Source of the DNA: Setomelanomma holmii
Taxonomy: Eukaryota; Ascomycota; Dothideomycetes; Pleosporales; Phaeosphaeriaceae
DNA length: 64,000 bases
NCBI GenBank assembly: GCA_010015745.1
Contig: ML978193.1
Location: forward strand, 1 to 64,000
Reading direction: 5' to 3'
Shown: positions 44,862 through 55,749 of the stretch, one piece after another
Layout: every line of letters starts with the position of its first letter
How positions within the stretch are numbered: the stretch's first letter is position 1
Notes under the pieces: model-generated
Database searches by the model: none
Told to the model about the DNA's origin: nothing
The model's input: the letters and a program-made list of their open reading frames with translations, nothing else
Translations under genes and position numbers: made by a program

Positions 44862-45434
44862 TCACATCGCAAAGTCCATCAGGTCGAAGCCTTGACTCGA
44901 GCTTTGATTCTTGTTCTTCTCCAGCATTGCCTGCAGACCGCCTTTCCGTGCCTTCTGTCTCTGCTTGCTACTGGCATTTGCCGTCTTAGGAAGCTTTTGA
45001 TCGTCATTTACGGTCTTGTTCCTGGCAACTAGCTTCGACGACCAAGAGTGCTGCTCTCCCCTTAGCCTCCGCCGCGGTTGCAGTTGAAGACTCTGTTCAG
45101 TCCTTCGATGGCATCTATAGCAATCGTAGACCACATTCGTCATTGATGCTGTGGAGGTCTTTGGACTCTTTTTTCCCTTGGTTCCACTTCGAGTTTGAGT
45201 TTGATTCGAGATCTTGCATGACCATCCTGGGATCAGTAAATTTCCGCAAGCGCCGCATATCGCTCGTCGAAGCGCTTCTTGTTCTTTTGCTGTAATTGCG
45301 GATCCTGTCTCTTCGACCAGTCTGCATCTTGCTGAGCCGAGAAAGGCAGATGCGGACGGCGATGAAACGGCAAGCAAATGTGCTGCTTCTTGCAAGAAGT
45401 TGGATCTCAATGCGATGTGGTCTGCCAACGCCAT
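44862..45434 (-). CDS. RNase P/MRP subunit of the Rpr2/Rpp21/Snm1 family
   Basis: Single exon, 190 residues. An N-terminal helical region (ADHIALRSNFLQEAAHLLA) is followed by a four-Cys zinc ribbon: CGACGNLLIPGW, then after a Ser/Thr/Lys-rich insert VVYDCYRCHRRTEQ. The C-terminus is basic with a coiled, Lys/Gln-rich tail. This is the pattern of Rpr2/Rpp21, which joins the protein part of RNase P for tRNA 5' maturation; Snm1 of RNase MRP is the alternative in the same family. Nuclear/nucleolar. Divergent from DBR1 across 249 bp. Confidence 0.8.
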   Translation of the reverse strand: MALADHIALRSNFLQEAAHLLAVSSPSASAFLGSARCRLVEETGSAITAKEQEALRRAICGACGNLLIPGWSCKISNQTQTRSGTKGKKSPKTSTASMTNVVYDCYRCHRRTEQSLQLQPRRRLRGEQHSWSSKLVARNKTVNDDQKLPKTANASSKQRQKARKGGLQAMLEKNKNQSSSQGFDLMDFAM

Positions 45435-45683
45435 GGTGAATTCGAGGTTCTGTGTGGATTCGAAGCTTGAGCAGCCAACCGTCCTTGAAGTTCAGCTGCA
45501 GGAACGCCGACCTGCCGGCGCTAGTGCCCGTACTTTCCTGTCGCGGCGCGATTGAAGGTCTCACTAACAGCTGCGTCCAACTTCATGCGCTGAAGAACTG
45601 AGCGCACGACATTGAGCAGCACTGCTTGGTTACTCACCGCTAATCACCTAGCACTAACTCAATTCCACATATAGCATACCGAC
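45435..45683. promoter_or_regulatory. 249-bp divergent promoter RNase P subunit / DBR1
   Basis: Short shared upstream region between two RNA-processing genes facing apart. No site is claimed. Confidence 0.6.
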
Positions 45684-47405
45684 ATGTTGTCGCCGACCCT
45701 GCTATCTGAGCATGGTCTTCGCATCGCAGTAGAAGGCTGTGGTCATGGAGTGCTACACGAGATCTATGCCTCGGTCGCAAGGGCTTGCGAACTCAAAGGC
45801 TGGACAGCTGTGGACCTTTTAATCATTGGCGGAGACTTCCAGGTACGTGCGTACATATACCGACTCTAATTCATACTGATTGCACAGGCTGTGCGCAACG
45901 CAATGGATTTGAAGGCTGTTTCCATGCCCACGAAATACTACGCCATGCACGACTTCCACGAGTATTACTCGGGTGCTCGTACCGCTCCATATTTGACCAT
46001 ATTCATTGGCGGCAATCACGAAGCGAGCAACTACATGTGGGAACTATACTACGGTGGTTGGGCAGCACCTAAGATATACTATATGGGAGCTGCAAATGTC
46101 GTGCGTTTGGGCCCACTGCGGATTGCTGGTCTATCAGGCATATGGAAGGGTTACAACTACAAGAAGCCGCATTACGAACGACTACCATACAACAGCGACG
46201 ACGTGAGGAGCATATATCATGTTCGAGAGCTGGATGTGCGGAAATTGCTACAGATTCGATCACAGGTCGATATTGGATTGAGCCATGATTGGCCCCGCAG
46301 TATGGAGTGGAAGGGTGACTACAAACAGCTGTTCAGGTGGAAACCAGACTTTGAGCAAGAGGCCAAGGACGGAACATTGGGAAGTGTGGCAGCCACAACT
46401 GTTTTGGAACGGTTGCGGCCACCGCACTGGTTCAGCGCCCATATGCATGCCAAATTTGCTGGCATATGGGAACACTTGGATACGCAGGCAAGCGCGAATG
46501 CTAACTCTGCGGTCACTAATGGCTCAGCACCATCCAAGAATGAGGACGCGATCGACTTGGATGTAGCTGATGAGCAGCCCGTCGTCGCACCAAAGAATGA
46601 CGCCGAAATCGACCTGGACCTCGATATGGACGATGCACAGCCCGCAACAGCATCAAGTGCCGCCCCGAAAGATGCGACAGTTCGAGCTGACTCAAAGGAT
46701 ACTTCTGAGGTCCCCCAAGATCTTCGTGATCTACTCCCGGAGTCCTTTGCCCCGAAGAAGTATGAGGCTGTAGCCTCGCTTCCATTTCCAGAAGAGATCA
46801 CCAATAAGACGACGAAGTTTCTTGCGCTTGACAAATGCTTACCCAAGAGAAGCTTCCTCCAACTATTTGAAGTCACTCCTCACTCACCTGCTCCACTTCA
46901 ATGGCCGCTACAATTAGAATACGACCAAGAGTGGCTAGCAATCACTCGTGTCTTCGCTGGAGACCTGCAAGTGGGAGATCCTGATGCACAAGTATCTCCT
47001 GACAAGGGAGATGCACATTACCGACCACTGATAGAGAGAGAAATGGGTTGGGTTGAGGAGCATGTCGTCAAAGCTGGCAAGATGACCATACCCGATGATT
47101 TCGAGCAAACGGCCCCGGGTTTTGAGCCCGCATTGGGCATACACGTTCCACAACTGCCAGAGGAGTATAGCAATCCGCACACGCAGACGTTCTGTGACTT
47201 GGTGCAGATCCCGAATGTGTTCCACGCGTCCGAAGAAGAGAGGTCGCAAAGGCAGCAAATCGGTCCTAGAGCGGTACAACAACGGTCTAACCGCGGTGGG
47301 GGTGGAGGTCGCGGCGGCTTCAGAGGAGGGAGCCGTGGTGGAGGTCACGGCAGAGGTCATGGCGGGGCCAGAGGACGAGGTGGCCGTGGTCGTGGACGCT
47401 GGTGA
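45684..47405 (+). CDS. DBR1: RNA lariat debranching enzyme
   Basis: Two exons, 45684-45842 and 45888-47405, encoding 558 residues. Metallophosphoesterase motifs in order: LRIAVEGCGHG (metal-binding Cys and His; the second Cys common in the family is Gly), GGDFQAVRN, FIGGNHEASNY, GLSHDWP and SAHMHAKF. The Dbr1-specific lariat-recognition region KPHYERLPYNSDDVRS is present. Acidic Asp/Glu and Ala-rich linker around 46560-46700, a Dbr1 C-terminal domain, then an RGG tail (RGGFRGGSRGGG). Dbr1 cleaves the 2'-5' bond of excised introns, so turnover of the many introns in this genome depends on it. The RGG tail may aid RNA binding. Confidence 0.95.
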
Positions 47406-48984
47406 CGAAGCTGTCCCTTGTTGCTGCTACCGCACAACTGACCAATTCTCGATTACGTGTAAACCCACGACTACATCTCAAATGACGAGATTCCCATATA
47501 GAGCACGGAGCACACGCGGCCCGTGGCCGGTACTCGCAGGACACCATGCATATTTAGGTATCGTGGGATCTCTGACATGACGGATGGCGCAAACCGACGA
47601 TGTTAGCCGTTAAGGGTCCTGGGTCCGGGCGGCGGACTTTGATGGAGCAAAATGCGCGATGATGTCGATGGGTCTGACTCGAGATTAACATTTCGACGAC
47701 ACGGCACAGCTGCCATTCGGCTGCGGTCCAGAGCATTATTCATTTCAGGATAGCTAGCTGGCAAGAATAGCCGCTTGACTCAATATTGGCTCGTCTTATT
47801 ACGGCTGCTGGTCAAACAATGGTAGGAGAATGTGAAATTGCCAGGCGGTGCGTTTTCTCCGCCTACGTCATTGCACGCGAGACACGAAAACGCATGCGTG
47901 CGCAAGTCTGACAAGTTGCAGCACAGCCAGCATGCACACGAAAACAACATAGAGAATAACTGCCGTCAAAAGTGTCAATGATCAGACTTATCAGATCCGG
48001 ATGAAGTGTGCTTCAAGGTACTGGTTGCGGTACGCATCGCGACGATCTCATGCAGCATTGTTTCCGAGTTTATTGACTGCCTTTGCCAACGCTGTGGCGA
48101 AAGGGCTTGCGCGTTGCTGGGTTAGGAAGACACCGCATGTATGTGCGCCGGTTGTTGTCGGTTTGTCGGCATGACTGGGCTTGACTTTTCTCGAAACGAA
48201 AGATGCAGCCTAAGAGGCGAAAAGTATTCGTCGACAGCGAATTCGTGCGCGAGACGACGCACTTCGGCCGCGAACACCCATGTCTCGTGCGTCCTGCCAC
48301 TGCGCGTCTTGTCCTCGTACTATTCTCGGATCGAATTGTCCAGTCCGGGAGCGCAATCGGCCAGCCCACAGTCACCACACAACCACGCAAAGTCGGCCTT
48401 GCAGTCGCGGTTGCGCCGTTGCGAACGTCCGCAGGCCCCGGCTCGACACGCGAGGACATCGGACTGGAAGACTCCACCGTCGTCATCCCTGGCATTAGCG
48501 GACACCCGTCAGGCGTCGAGACTGTCCGATCGGCGGTTCTAGTGGACCCTGAGAACCAGGGTCTCTGCTTGCCACATTGCAGGCGCTGGCGTTGGCCATG
48601 TGCGCGGACGGAAATTAGATGCAAGGGGGGTGTGTGTCTTGAAGTTAAAAGTCTGCGGGTCTGCTCTTACACTCGATTTTGGGATTCGTATTCGACACTG
48701 TTCATCGCTATCAAACACTAGCAGCCTCCGTTGAGGATCTTGTATCTTTGGAACACGCCTACGCTACACAGAAGGTACCTGGTGCTATTATTACACAAGT
48801 CTGGAACGCGTACACCCGGACCCAACAACATCTACCGTGTGCCTCGGAGATAGTATTCCTTGGCGATCATACTACAACATCCTCGCCCTTATATCCGCAA
48901 CGATCTATATAGATCTTGGACCGTCGACTTCCGATCACTGCGACGTCCTGCACAAGTACACACCGATCACTACCTACCACCTCA
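47406..48984. other. long intergenic stretch, no supported gene
   Basis: A plus-strand frame of 172 codons (48203-48721) starting MQPKRRKVFVDSE has no domain and lies opposite equally long minus-strand frames, so it is probably chance in GC-rich DNA. The region before 48985 is the likely promoter and 5' leader of the small Ser-rich protein. Confidence 0.45.
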
Positions 48985-49236
48985 ATGGCTTCCCGCTTTG
49001 TTGAAAACCTCGAAGAGGTCCCCATCACTCATCCTCACCTCAATGTCTCACTCGATGATATCCTTGCCGAAGAAAGTCGCAAGAGGTCAACTTCTTCGTC
49101 TTCGGATGGTTCACATACTGCTCGGTCTGGAAGCGAGTCACACAGCCCCACCTCTCCTACCAGCGAAAGCAAAATGAACGGTTTCCGGAGAAGAGCCTTG
49201 ACGCTCGGCAGCAAGAAGGGTCGTCGCGCATCGTAG
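48985..49236 (+). CDS. small Ser-rich conserved-looking protein (84 aa)
   Basis: Start at MASRFVENLEEVPITHP; an upstream in-frame ATG at 48916 is less likely because its extra text is low quality. The protein has an N-terminal helix-like segment LNVSLDDILAEESRKRS, a Ser/Thr-rich middle (SSSSDGSHTARSGSESH, many SP/TSP sites) and a basic C-terminus (GFRRRALTLGSKKGRRAS). Short, phosphosite-rich proteins like this are common in Pezizomycotina and unnamed. Function unknown. No signal peptide or membrane segment. Confidence 0.6.
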   Translation: MASRFVENLEEVPITHPHLNVSLDDILAEESRKRSTSSSSDGSHTARSGSESHSPTSPTSESKMNGFRRRALTLGSKKGRRAS

Positions 49237-49872
49237 ATGAGGGATGGAGACCGTCGTCGGCATTTCGATGCTATTGAAAGACCTTCATACTACCATCATT
49301 ACTACCACCCCATCTGAGTTCTCAACCAAGCGTTGGAAGAGACACGAAGCACATGCATTGCAACGACGAGCCGCGGACTATCAGAACATTATATACCTAA
49401 GCCAGGCGTGCGCGCGCGCAATCAATTCCATAAGCAACAGCCGAGTTCGTGTCGAGAGAGGAACGTTGAGGAACGATTTCGAACAGCACTGATCAACGCA
49501 AGACAGTAGTGTCTTGTCCCCTGCAAGGGTATGACGAGTCGCGGTGCGAGGGGTGCAATTGAGAGGAAATTATGAGCGCAGAGCGAATTGAATACGCAAC
49601 CAAAAGCATATTAAAAGTTTTACCTATACATCACATTACTACTCTCATACATGGCCGTCTCTCGTTTACGTGATACCCAGTTCGAAGTTGTGACGTCCAC
49701 TGCACTGCTCTTGCCGCTATTTATCTGGTTCGCGCCATCCGACTTCCAATCCTAATACACACCTCGATCTTTCCACGTCTCCATCATCTTCCTACCAAGG
49801 ATCCGCCTCGACATTTCCACTGGCCGTCCACCTCAATCCTCGTCCCCGAACCTATTTACCGCTCACGACCTA
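49237..49872. other. intergenic, no gene
   Basis: Spans the 3' end of the small protein and the promoter of the amidohydrolase-like gene. T/C-rich run before 49873. Nothing else supported. Confidence 0.5.
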
Positions 49873-49917
49873 TTGCTAGCCTCACTCGAACCTTTGAACA
49901 ACCGCTTTATCAGAACG

Positions 49918-51004
49918 ATGACCACGCGCACACCCACCCCATTACCGAACCTCATCGCCTGTCTAGAATCCTACATCAATCCTGCCCTGCCAATCGGCAC
50001 TTCGCTCTCGAATGACCCCAGCGCACCCGCCCTGCACATCCTCCCCTCCTCCACGCTCTCGAAGCTCAAAAACGTCGGTCCCGCGCGTGCAAAAGATATG
50101 CGCTCTCTCGGACACTCGAGACAAATACTCTCACACATTCCAGTCCCCGCGAACGCCACAGCGTGTGCCAAGTTCAACGACGCGCTGTATGCGAGCATCC
50201 AGCTGAACAGTGAGAAGTTAGAGGCGCTGGCTATGTTGCCTGCTAATGATGGGCGGGAGGCGGCGAGGGAGTTGGCGAGGTGTGTGGGGAAGGGGAGGTT
50301 TGTTGGGGGTGTGCTTGGTGTTGGGACCGGTGGAGTGGGGTTGTTGGATGAGGGATTTGAGGAGGTGTGGAGTGTTGCAGAGAAGTATCGCGTTCCTGTT
50401 GTGTTGAGGGAGATGTGGCCTAGTAGTGCTGAGGTTTGTCAGAGAGTGTTTGGTTGTTTGTGTGTGGATGTAGCTGATGAGATGGGTGTAGTTGGCGGAG
50501 TATCAGGCCGGGCTTGCGGATACGATGCTTGCGCCTGTTGCGACGCATATGCATACGGCGCATAATCACTCGCCGCTGAAGATACTGCATCTTTACTTAT
50601 CCTCGGTCTTTGATCGACATCCTAATCTTCGACTCATCATTTCGCATCCGGGTTTGCTGCCATCTCTTTTACCGCGCATCGAGGCTATACTAGACCAGAT
50701 ACCCGCAGCCGACAAACCCAAGCGGCCGTACTTGGACGTCTGGCAGCACAACTTTTACCTCACCACAACGGACGTGTTGGATATCTCGACGATGCGGACC
50801 TTGTTGGAGCAAATACCTATCGATCGGGTTCTGTATGTGAGTAATTACCCACTAGAAGAACGAGGCAGAGAAATCATGGATGAATTGAAGGACAGTGGTT
50901 TCTTGACGAACGAAGAGTGGGAGAGAGTGGCTTGGAAGAATGCGGAGCTCCTCTTCAACTTGAAGAATAGTGGAAGTAAAGGCGGTAGTGCGAAAAGAAT
51001 GTAG
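49918..51004 (+). CDS. amidohydrolase-2 family-like protein, probably catalytically degenerate
   Basis: Two exons, 49918-50433 (in-frame ATG also at 49873) and 50492-51004, joined at GAG|GTTTGT...GTAG|TTG; about 342 residues. The second half matches the 2,3-dihydroxybenzoate/ACMS decarboxylase-like fold: ATHMHTAHNHSPLKIL, LRLIISHPG, YLDVWQHNFYLTTTDVLD and IPIDRVLYVSNYPLEERG. In active enzymes the last motif is TDYPF with a metal-binding Asp; here it is SNYPL. The N-terminal HxH metal motif also is not apparent. A Gly/Val/Glu-rich, highly G-biased stretch (50230-50480) marks the end of exon 1. A pseudo-enzyme or binding protein is likely. Substrate unknown. Confidence 0.65.
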
Positions 51005-51212
51005 CGCTAGAAGTTACCGGTGTCATAACCTGAAGCTGAAATCATCGCCTTGGTAGTACGAGCTGGCCCAAATCGTGTATCATTGCCCATGTGTTCGTGA
51101 TTGTTCTACGTACTCATATAATGAACGCTTATCGTATCATGACTCCAAACCCCTTGGTATCTCTTGTATCAAATCGTCGCCTGTCCGGTCGTCATCGTAT
51201 CGGCTCGAGCGC

Positions 51213-51609
51213 TTATTTCTTGCCCGACTTCTTGATGCCTTGCGAGCCCGTGTTGAGCGGTCCCTTGCCCTTTCCGACCTTGCCGGCTAGTTCATCGCGA
51301 GCCTTCTTGTCTGTTGTGGTTGTCAGTCTGCCGTTATGCTATTTGATAATGGCGCGGGCGCCTGATAGTGGTGGCGTGTAGGTGGTAGGAGGGGCCGGGT
51401 TGGGTTCACGAACCGGCAGCCTGCTTCGCTTTGAATGCGATCTCATCCTCATCAAGCTCCTTTGCCTGCTTCTTGGGCTTCTTGTTGTGAATGGGGTTGG
51501 TGCCCGCTGTTGCAGAATGTCAGCCTTAGGCGTATCGTGCGATTATGACCCCGCATCATGGTTTGGAGCGAACGGGAACGGTTGACTGACCTCCTTGTCC
51601 GCTAGGCAT
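51213..51609 (-). CDS. TMA7: translation machinery-associated protein 7 (Tma7)
   Basis: Three tiny exons: 51609-51591, 51506-51414, 51310-51213, encoding 69 residues. It has the family layout: MPSGQG start, Lys-rich KKPKKQAKELDEDEIAFKAK coil, then GKGPLNTGSQGIKKSGKK at the C-terminus. Tma7 is a small basic ribosome-associated protein whose loss alters translation in yeast. Two introns of about 80-100 bp interrupt only 210 coding bases, so naive callers will miss the gene. Confidence 0.88.
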
Positions 51610-52826
51610 CTTCAAGGTATGTGTGGAGATTTGTTTAGAGAGGAGTTTTGCTGCGACGAGAAGTTGAGACGTGAGCTGGGCGCGAGTAGACGATGGTTAG
51701 GCAGTTCCCCGCGGGCGGTGAGAGTTTTCAGAAGTCAAGCCTCCGTCTGCGCCTCGGAGCTCAGCCACACTTTGATGGTCACGTGCTGTGCCGATAACTC
51801 GGCTTCGGATCATTCATCTCGGAGTCGTTGAGCTTCAATTCGGCTCTCGAGGTGATGTGTCGAGGCCTCGAGTCTATGGAGCGCTTATCAGATCCATCCA
51901 TCTGCAACATCTTGAAAGGATGGTTAGCACTTGCTCATTACAGACTGTCCCCCGCACCGTGGACCGTTCACGAGTCGCGCCTCAGCAGCACGCGAACGCG
52001 AGAGCGGACAGTCGCCAGTCCACCGCCAACATGCTGACCCACCCGAATCCACTTCGATCCAATGTTGAAGCCAATCTACTACAGGCCAGGAATCCTTACA
52101 CGACACTGGAATAATGCGCGCCCCTCCAAAATGTCCATCAAGACCACCCCAGTTGAAACTTGCGTGTCGACAAGCAAGTTTCCCGTCACCAAGCTTCATC
52201 GACATGGGAATAAGATATCCCAAACATCAGCCAAAAGCATTGCATCTCAGCACTCAGGTCTTGACGATGCTTGCACATGCAGCTGAGGCAAGGAACCACT
52301 ACTTTATTGGGGGAATTGCTCCGCACAAACTAGCTGCTCCCGGCTAGCCACCTCGCATTCGGCCTCATCCCGACGATGTCGTCCCTTCGAACAAAGCTTC
52401 CAAGCCTACCCCTCATTCGTGGAAAATCAGTGACCACCCAGGCCGTCTATCATGTGGAGGGTTACTGAACCTTCAGAGTGTAGTATGGGGCCCCAGATTC
52501 GGAATTCACGGCGTCTGGGGCCTTGGTGTAAGCTAGTCGAAGCATTTGTGGCAGGATTGGCACGCTCATTCGTGGTGTATTGTTAACGAGGCGGTATGGA
52601 GCGATCCTTGGACCTGGAAATGGCGCCCCGAGCACATGGGGACGACATGGGGTGGTAGCGTGTTGACCGTGCGGCTAACGTCTGTATATGAGGGGAGTGG
52701 ATCGCCGCTGTGCACCTCTCTATCCACGATCTTTTGCTGTGGTCTTGTGGTACTGAGCTGGCCTTTGTTGTGATCAGCTAGGGACATACGAAACGTCCAG
52801 AAAATCGTCTTAGGTCAACCGCCAAC
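51610..52826. promoter_or_regulatory. divergent promoter TMA7 / sugar transporter
   Basis: 1.2 kb between opposing starts. Overlapping short frames (for example plus 51788-52114) have no coding character. The side nearest 52827 is likely the transporter's regulated promoter; a G/T-rich CATGGGGACGACATGGGGTGG repeat-like run lies at 52637-52656. I claim no factor site. Confidence 0.45.
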
Positions 52827-54536
52827 ATGGTTTCCAAGACTAGGGTGTACAATTGGTATGTACCTTCGTATCATTTCACTACGCAAGGCAAGGCTGACTT
52901 TGACAGGTACATTTCGCTCGTCGCAGCGTCATGCATGGTCTTGTACGGTTACGATGCGTCCGTTTTCAACGCTCTGCAGAACTCGAAGCACTGGGTCGCA
53001 TACTTCAACCACCCAGGCCCGAATATTATCGGCGCTATCAACACCTCGTATACGGTCGGTGCTGTGGTCGCTGGTTTCTTCATGGGCGGTCCTCTAGCTG
53101 ATTGGGCCGGGCGCCGCGTTGGAATGGCTAGTGGTGCTGCCCTTGTCATTGTCGCAACCTTTATGCAGACTTTTGCTCCAAGAGGCAATATCGGGGTCTT
53201 TATCGCTGGTCGTGTCCTCATCGGTATTGGTCAAGGTCTTGCTCTGAGTAAGCTGCTCTAACCTCTGTACACTACCATCACTGAACAATCGGCAGCTGCT
53301 GGTCCTATCTACATCGGAGAGATGGCCCCTCCTGAGATTCGTGGAACGATTATGTCATTCTGGCAGATGTTTTACTCTGTCGGTTCCTTCATTGCATACT
53401 GGGTCAGCTATGCCACCTCAAAGCACCCCAAGGGCCTCGGCGAATGGGACTGGAAGATGGTCGTTGTCTTTCAGATCCTGATGCCCCTCGTCATTCTCTC
53501 CCAGATCTTCTTCATCCCTGAGTCACCTCGTTGGTACATCCAGAAGAGCCAGAACTACGATGCCGCTCGCAGGTCCCTGATCAAAGTCCGAGACACCGAG
53601 CAGGACGTCGACGAGGAGCTCCTCACCATCAGGGAGGCTATTGAGTATGAGGCCGAGGCTATCTCGTCTGGCTACTCTGCCCTGTGGAAGGACCCGTCTG
53701 TCCGCAAGAGGATGTATATCGCCATGATCATCAACGGAGGCCAGCAGATCACCGGTCAGGGTACTCTCAACTCTTACAGCTCCATCATCTACAAAAAGGT
53801 CTTCAAGGACGCCGACCAGATTGCTCTCATTAACGCCCTCAATGCTACCTTCGGAATCATCTTCACACTCAACGCTACCTGGACTGTCGATCGCTTCGGA
53901 CGAAAGTTCTTGTTCATCGTGGGTGGCATTGGCATGGGCATCTGCATGATTGTCGCCGCGACTGTCGGAAACGAGACCCCATCTCCAGGCGGAACTAAGT
54001 CGGAACCTGTCGGCATTGCTATCGTCTTTTTGATGTTCTTGTTTGCTTTCTTCTGTAAGTCACGCCTCCGCCATGAGGAGTCTGCACAATACTAATAACA
54101 ATACAGACAAGCCATCATGGGGTGCGACAGTGTGGATCTTCACTGCCGAGATCTTCTCAATGAACATCCGTGCGCAGGCTGTCGGCATGTGCTCACAGAC
54201 ACAGAATGTCGTCAACAGTATCGTTCAGCAGTTCTTCCCAATCTTCCTCAAGAATGAGGGATGGTACGTCTTCTACATGTTTGCTGGAATCAACTTCCTG
54301 CTTGCTGCGTTTGTTTGGTTCTTTGTACCAGAGACCAAGAAGGTGTCGCTTGAAGAAATGGTAAGCATGTCTGTGCCCATACCAAGGGTAGTTGCTGACT
54401 CATATAGGACGCTGTTTTTGGTGGTGCTAACCACGTCGTTGGAGGTGCCGAGATTGAGGCGAAGGACCCTGCAAGGCACCACAGTGTTACGATTGACCCA
54501 GAGGGCAAGTCTATCACCGAGAGGCGCGATGTGTAA
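52827..54536 (+). CDS. MFS sugar transporter (sugar porter family)
   Basis: Five exons: 52827-52855, 52907-53247, 53296-54054, 54107-54360, 54408-54536, encoding 503 residues. Twelve hydrophobic segments are predicted from the text; sugar porter signatures are ADWAGRR in loop 2-3, PESPRWYI after helix 6, GGQQITGQGTLNSYSS in helix 7, DRFGRKF in loop 8-9 and PETKKVSLEEMD after helix 12. It should import a hexose or related sugar across the plasma membrane by proton symport; the exact sugar is not readable. Ends with a cytoplasmic His/Asp-rich tail. Not in a visible sugar-use cluster, although the pectinase lies elsewhere in the window. Confidence 0.92.
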
Positions 54537-54764
54537 ACTCCCACCGTCACATGTACTGCAAGTCGATGTTGCGTAGTTCCAGGTTCAAAGGTCCAAGGTA
54601 CCGTATCAAGGTTGAGCATACCACATGTGAATGAACCATGGTTCACACAATTCCTATGGCACATAAACGTCTTCTGCTCAGTGATAAATCTTCGCCCGTA
54701 CTCACATGTCTCTTCTGTCTTCCTAAATACCAGATCAGATCGCACTTATTGAAATTACAATCTT

Positions 54765-55310
54765 GTGAAGCCAGAAGCAATAACCACTAGAAATCTACAA
54801 TCCACAGTATTCTGCAAGATGCACTACAAATCATCCCCTTCTTCTTCAGCATTCGAAAGCTGCTCGCCACTCCCTTTGGTCATCCGACCAGAAAAGAAAA
54901 AAAGAGCTCGACATGTTTCGCGACAACCTCCACACACTGCACCAATAGACGAACGCTCGCCGAACGCCACTTCCGCACCGATTCTCATGCCAGGTTGCCA
55001 AAGACCAACACAATTCACACACAGACACACCCCTGCTGGCTGTCTGGATGCAGCAATCCAGGTGCACCAATATCAAGACGATGTCACCGATTTTGGCCCT
55101 AGTGCGTGGAATTTTGCTCAAAAGCAGCGGCTGGAAACGAAAGAAAAAGGAGTTGGGAAGATACTTGCTAGTGAATGGGTGCCGAGGAGTCTATGGTGCC
55201 CAGACGATCAATTCGACTTGAGAAATGAGAACGAGCACCTTGATACAGACGTCGAGAAGGAAACAAGCAGAAGTGACAGTGGGCTTGGACTAAGCGCACG
55301 GGGAGTGTGA
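54765..55310 (+). CDS. hypothetical protein, about 164-181 aa
   Basis: One open frame; the ATG giving MHYKSSPSSSAFES (54819) looks as likely as the first at 54765. Contains a basic EKKKRARHVSR stretch, then acidic C-terminus with WVPRSLWCPDDQFDLRNEN. No domain recognised, no signal peptide, no membrane segment. Coding character is moderate: it has no long competing frame on the other strand except 55168-55485. Could be a lineage-specific nuclear protein or a chance frame. Confidence 0.35.
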   Translation: MKPEAITTRNLQSTVFCKMHYKSSPSSSAFESCSPLPLVIRPEKKKRARHVSRQPPHTAPIDERSPNATSAPILMPGCQRPTQFTHRHTPAGCLDAAIQVHQYQDDVTDFGPSAWNFAQKQRLETKEKGVGKILASEWVPRSLWCPDDQFDLRNENEHLDTDVEKETSRSDSGLGLSARGV

Positions 55311-55749
55311 TAGGAGCATTAAGACAGAAAGGTTTTTGATGAAATGACCATTGGCATTGTGGGACCATGAAGTTATGGTGTTTGGTGTTGAATGCTTGGA
55401 GATACCCCTTTCTTACTTGACGCTGCGGACATGCATCGATACCCAATTCAGCTTGCAATATTAGTGTTGCGAAGGTCTTCAGCATTGATCATAAGATGGC
55501 TCATTTTGGAGTTGCGAATACCTGCAGCCCTACCCGTCGGTTGAGACCCTGCCGATCTCGTAGCAGCACGTCATTTGCGCTAAACAATTTCTATGTTTCC
55601 AGACGCGTGCTCGGCCGGTCGCCCGTTTGCGTTGACAGCGTATACATACCTCAGAATTACAAGTTCCACTTCATTCATTCCTTCACCAATCTTGCTGTCA
55701 CACTTCACTCTTGTAGAATCCATAATTGCAGTTTCTTCAAAGCACCAAC
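55311..55749. other. intergenic, APS kinase promoter
   Basis: 439 bp leading to the APS kinase start. No gene. Confidence 0.5.

Noticed and set aside
48203..48721. 172-codon plus-strand frame as a gene
   Set aside because: No domain, opposite-strand frames are equally long, and GC-rich composition makes chance frames likely.
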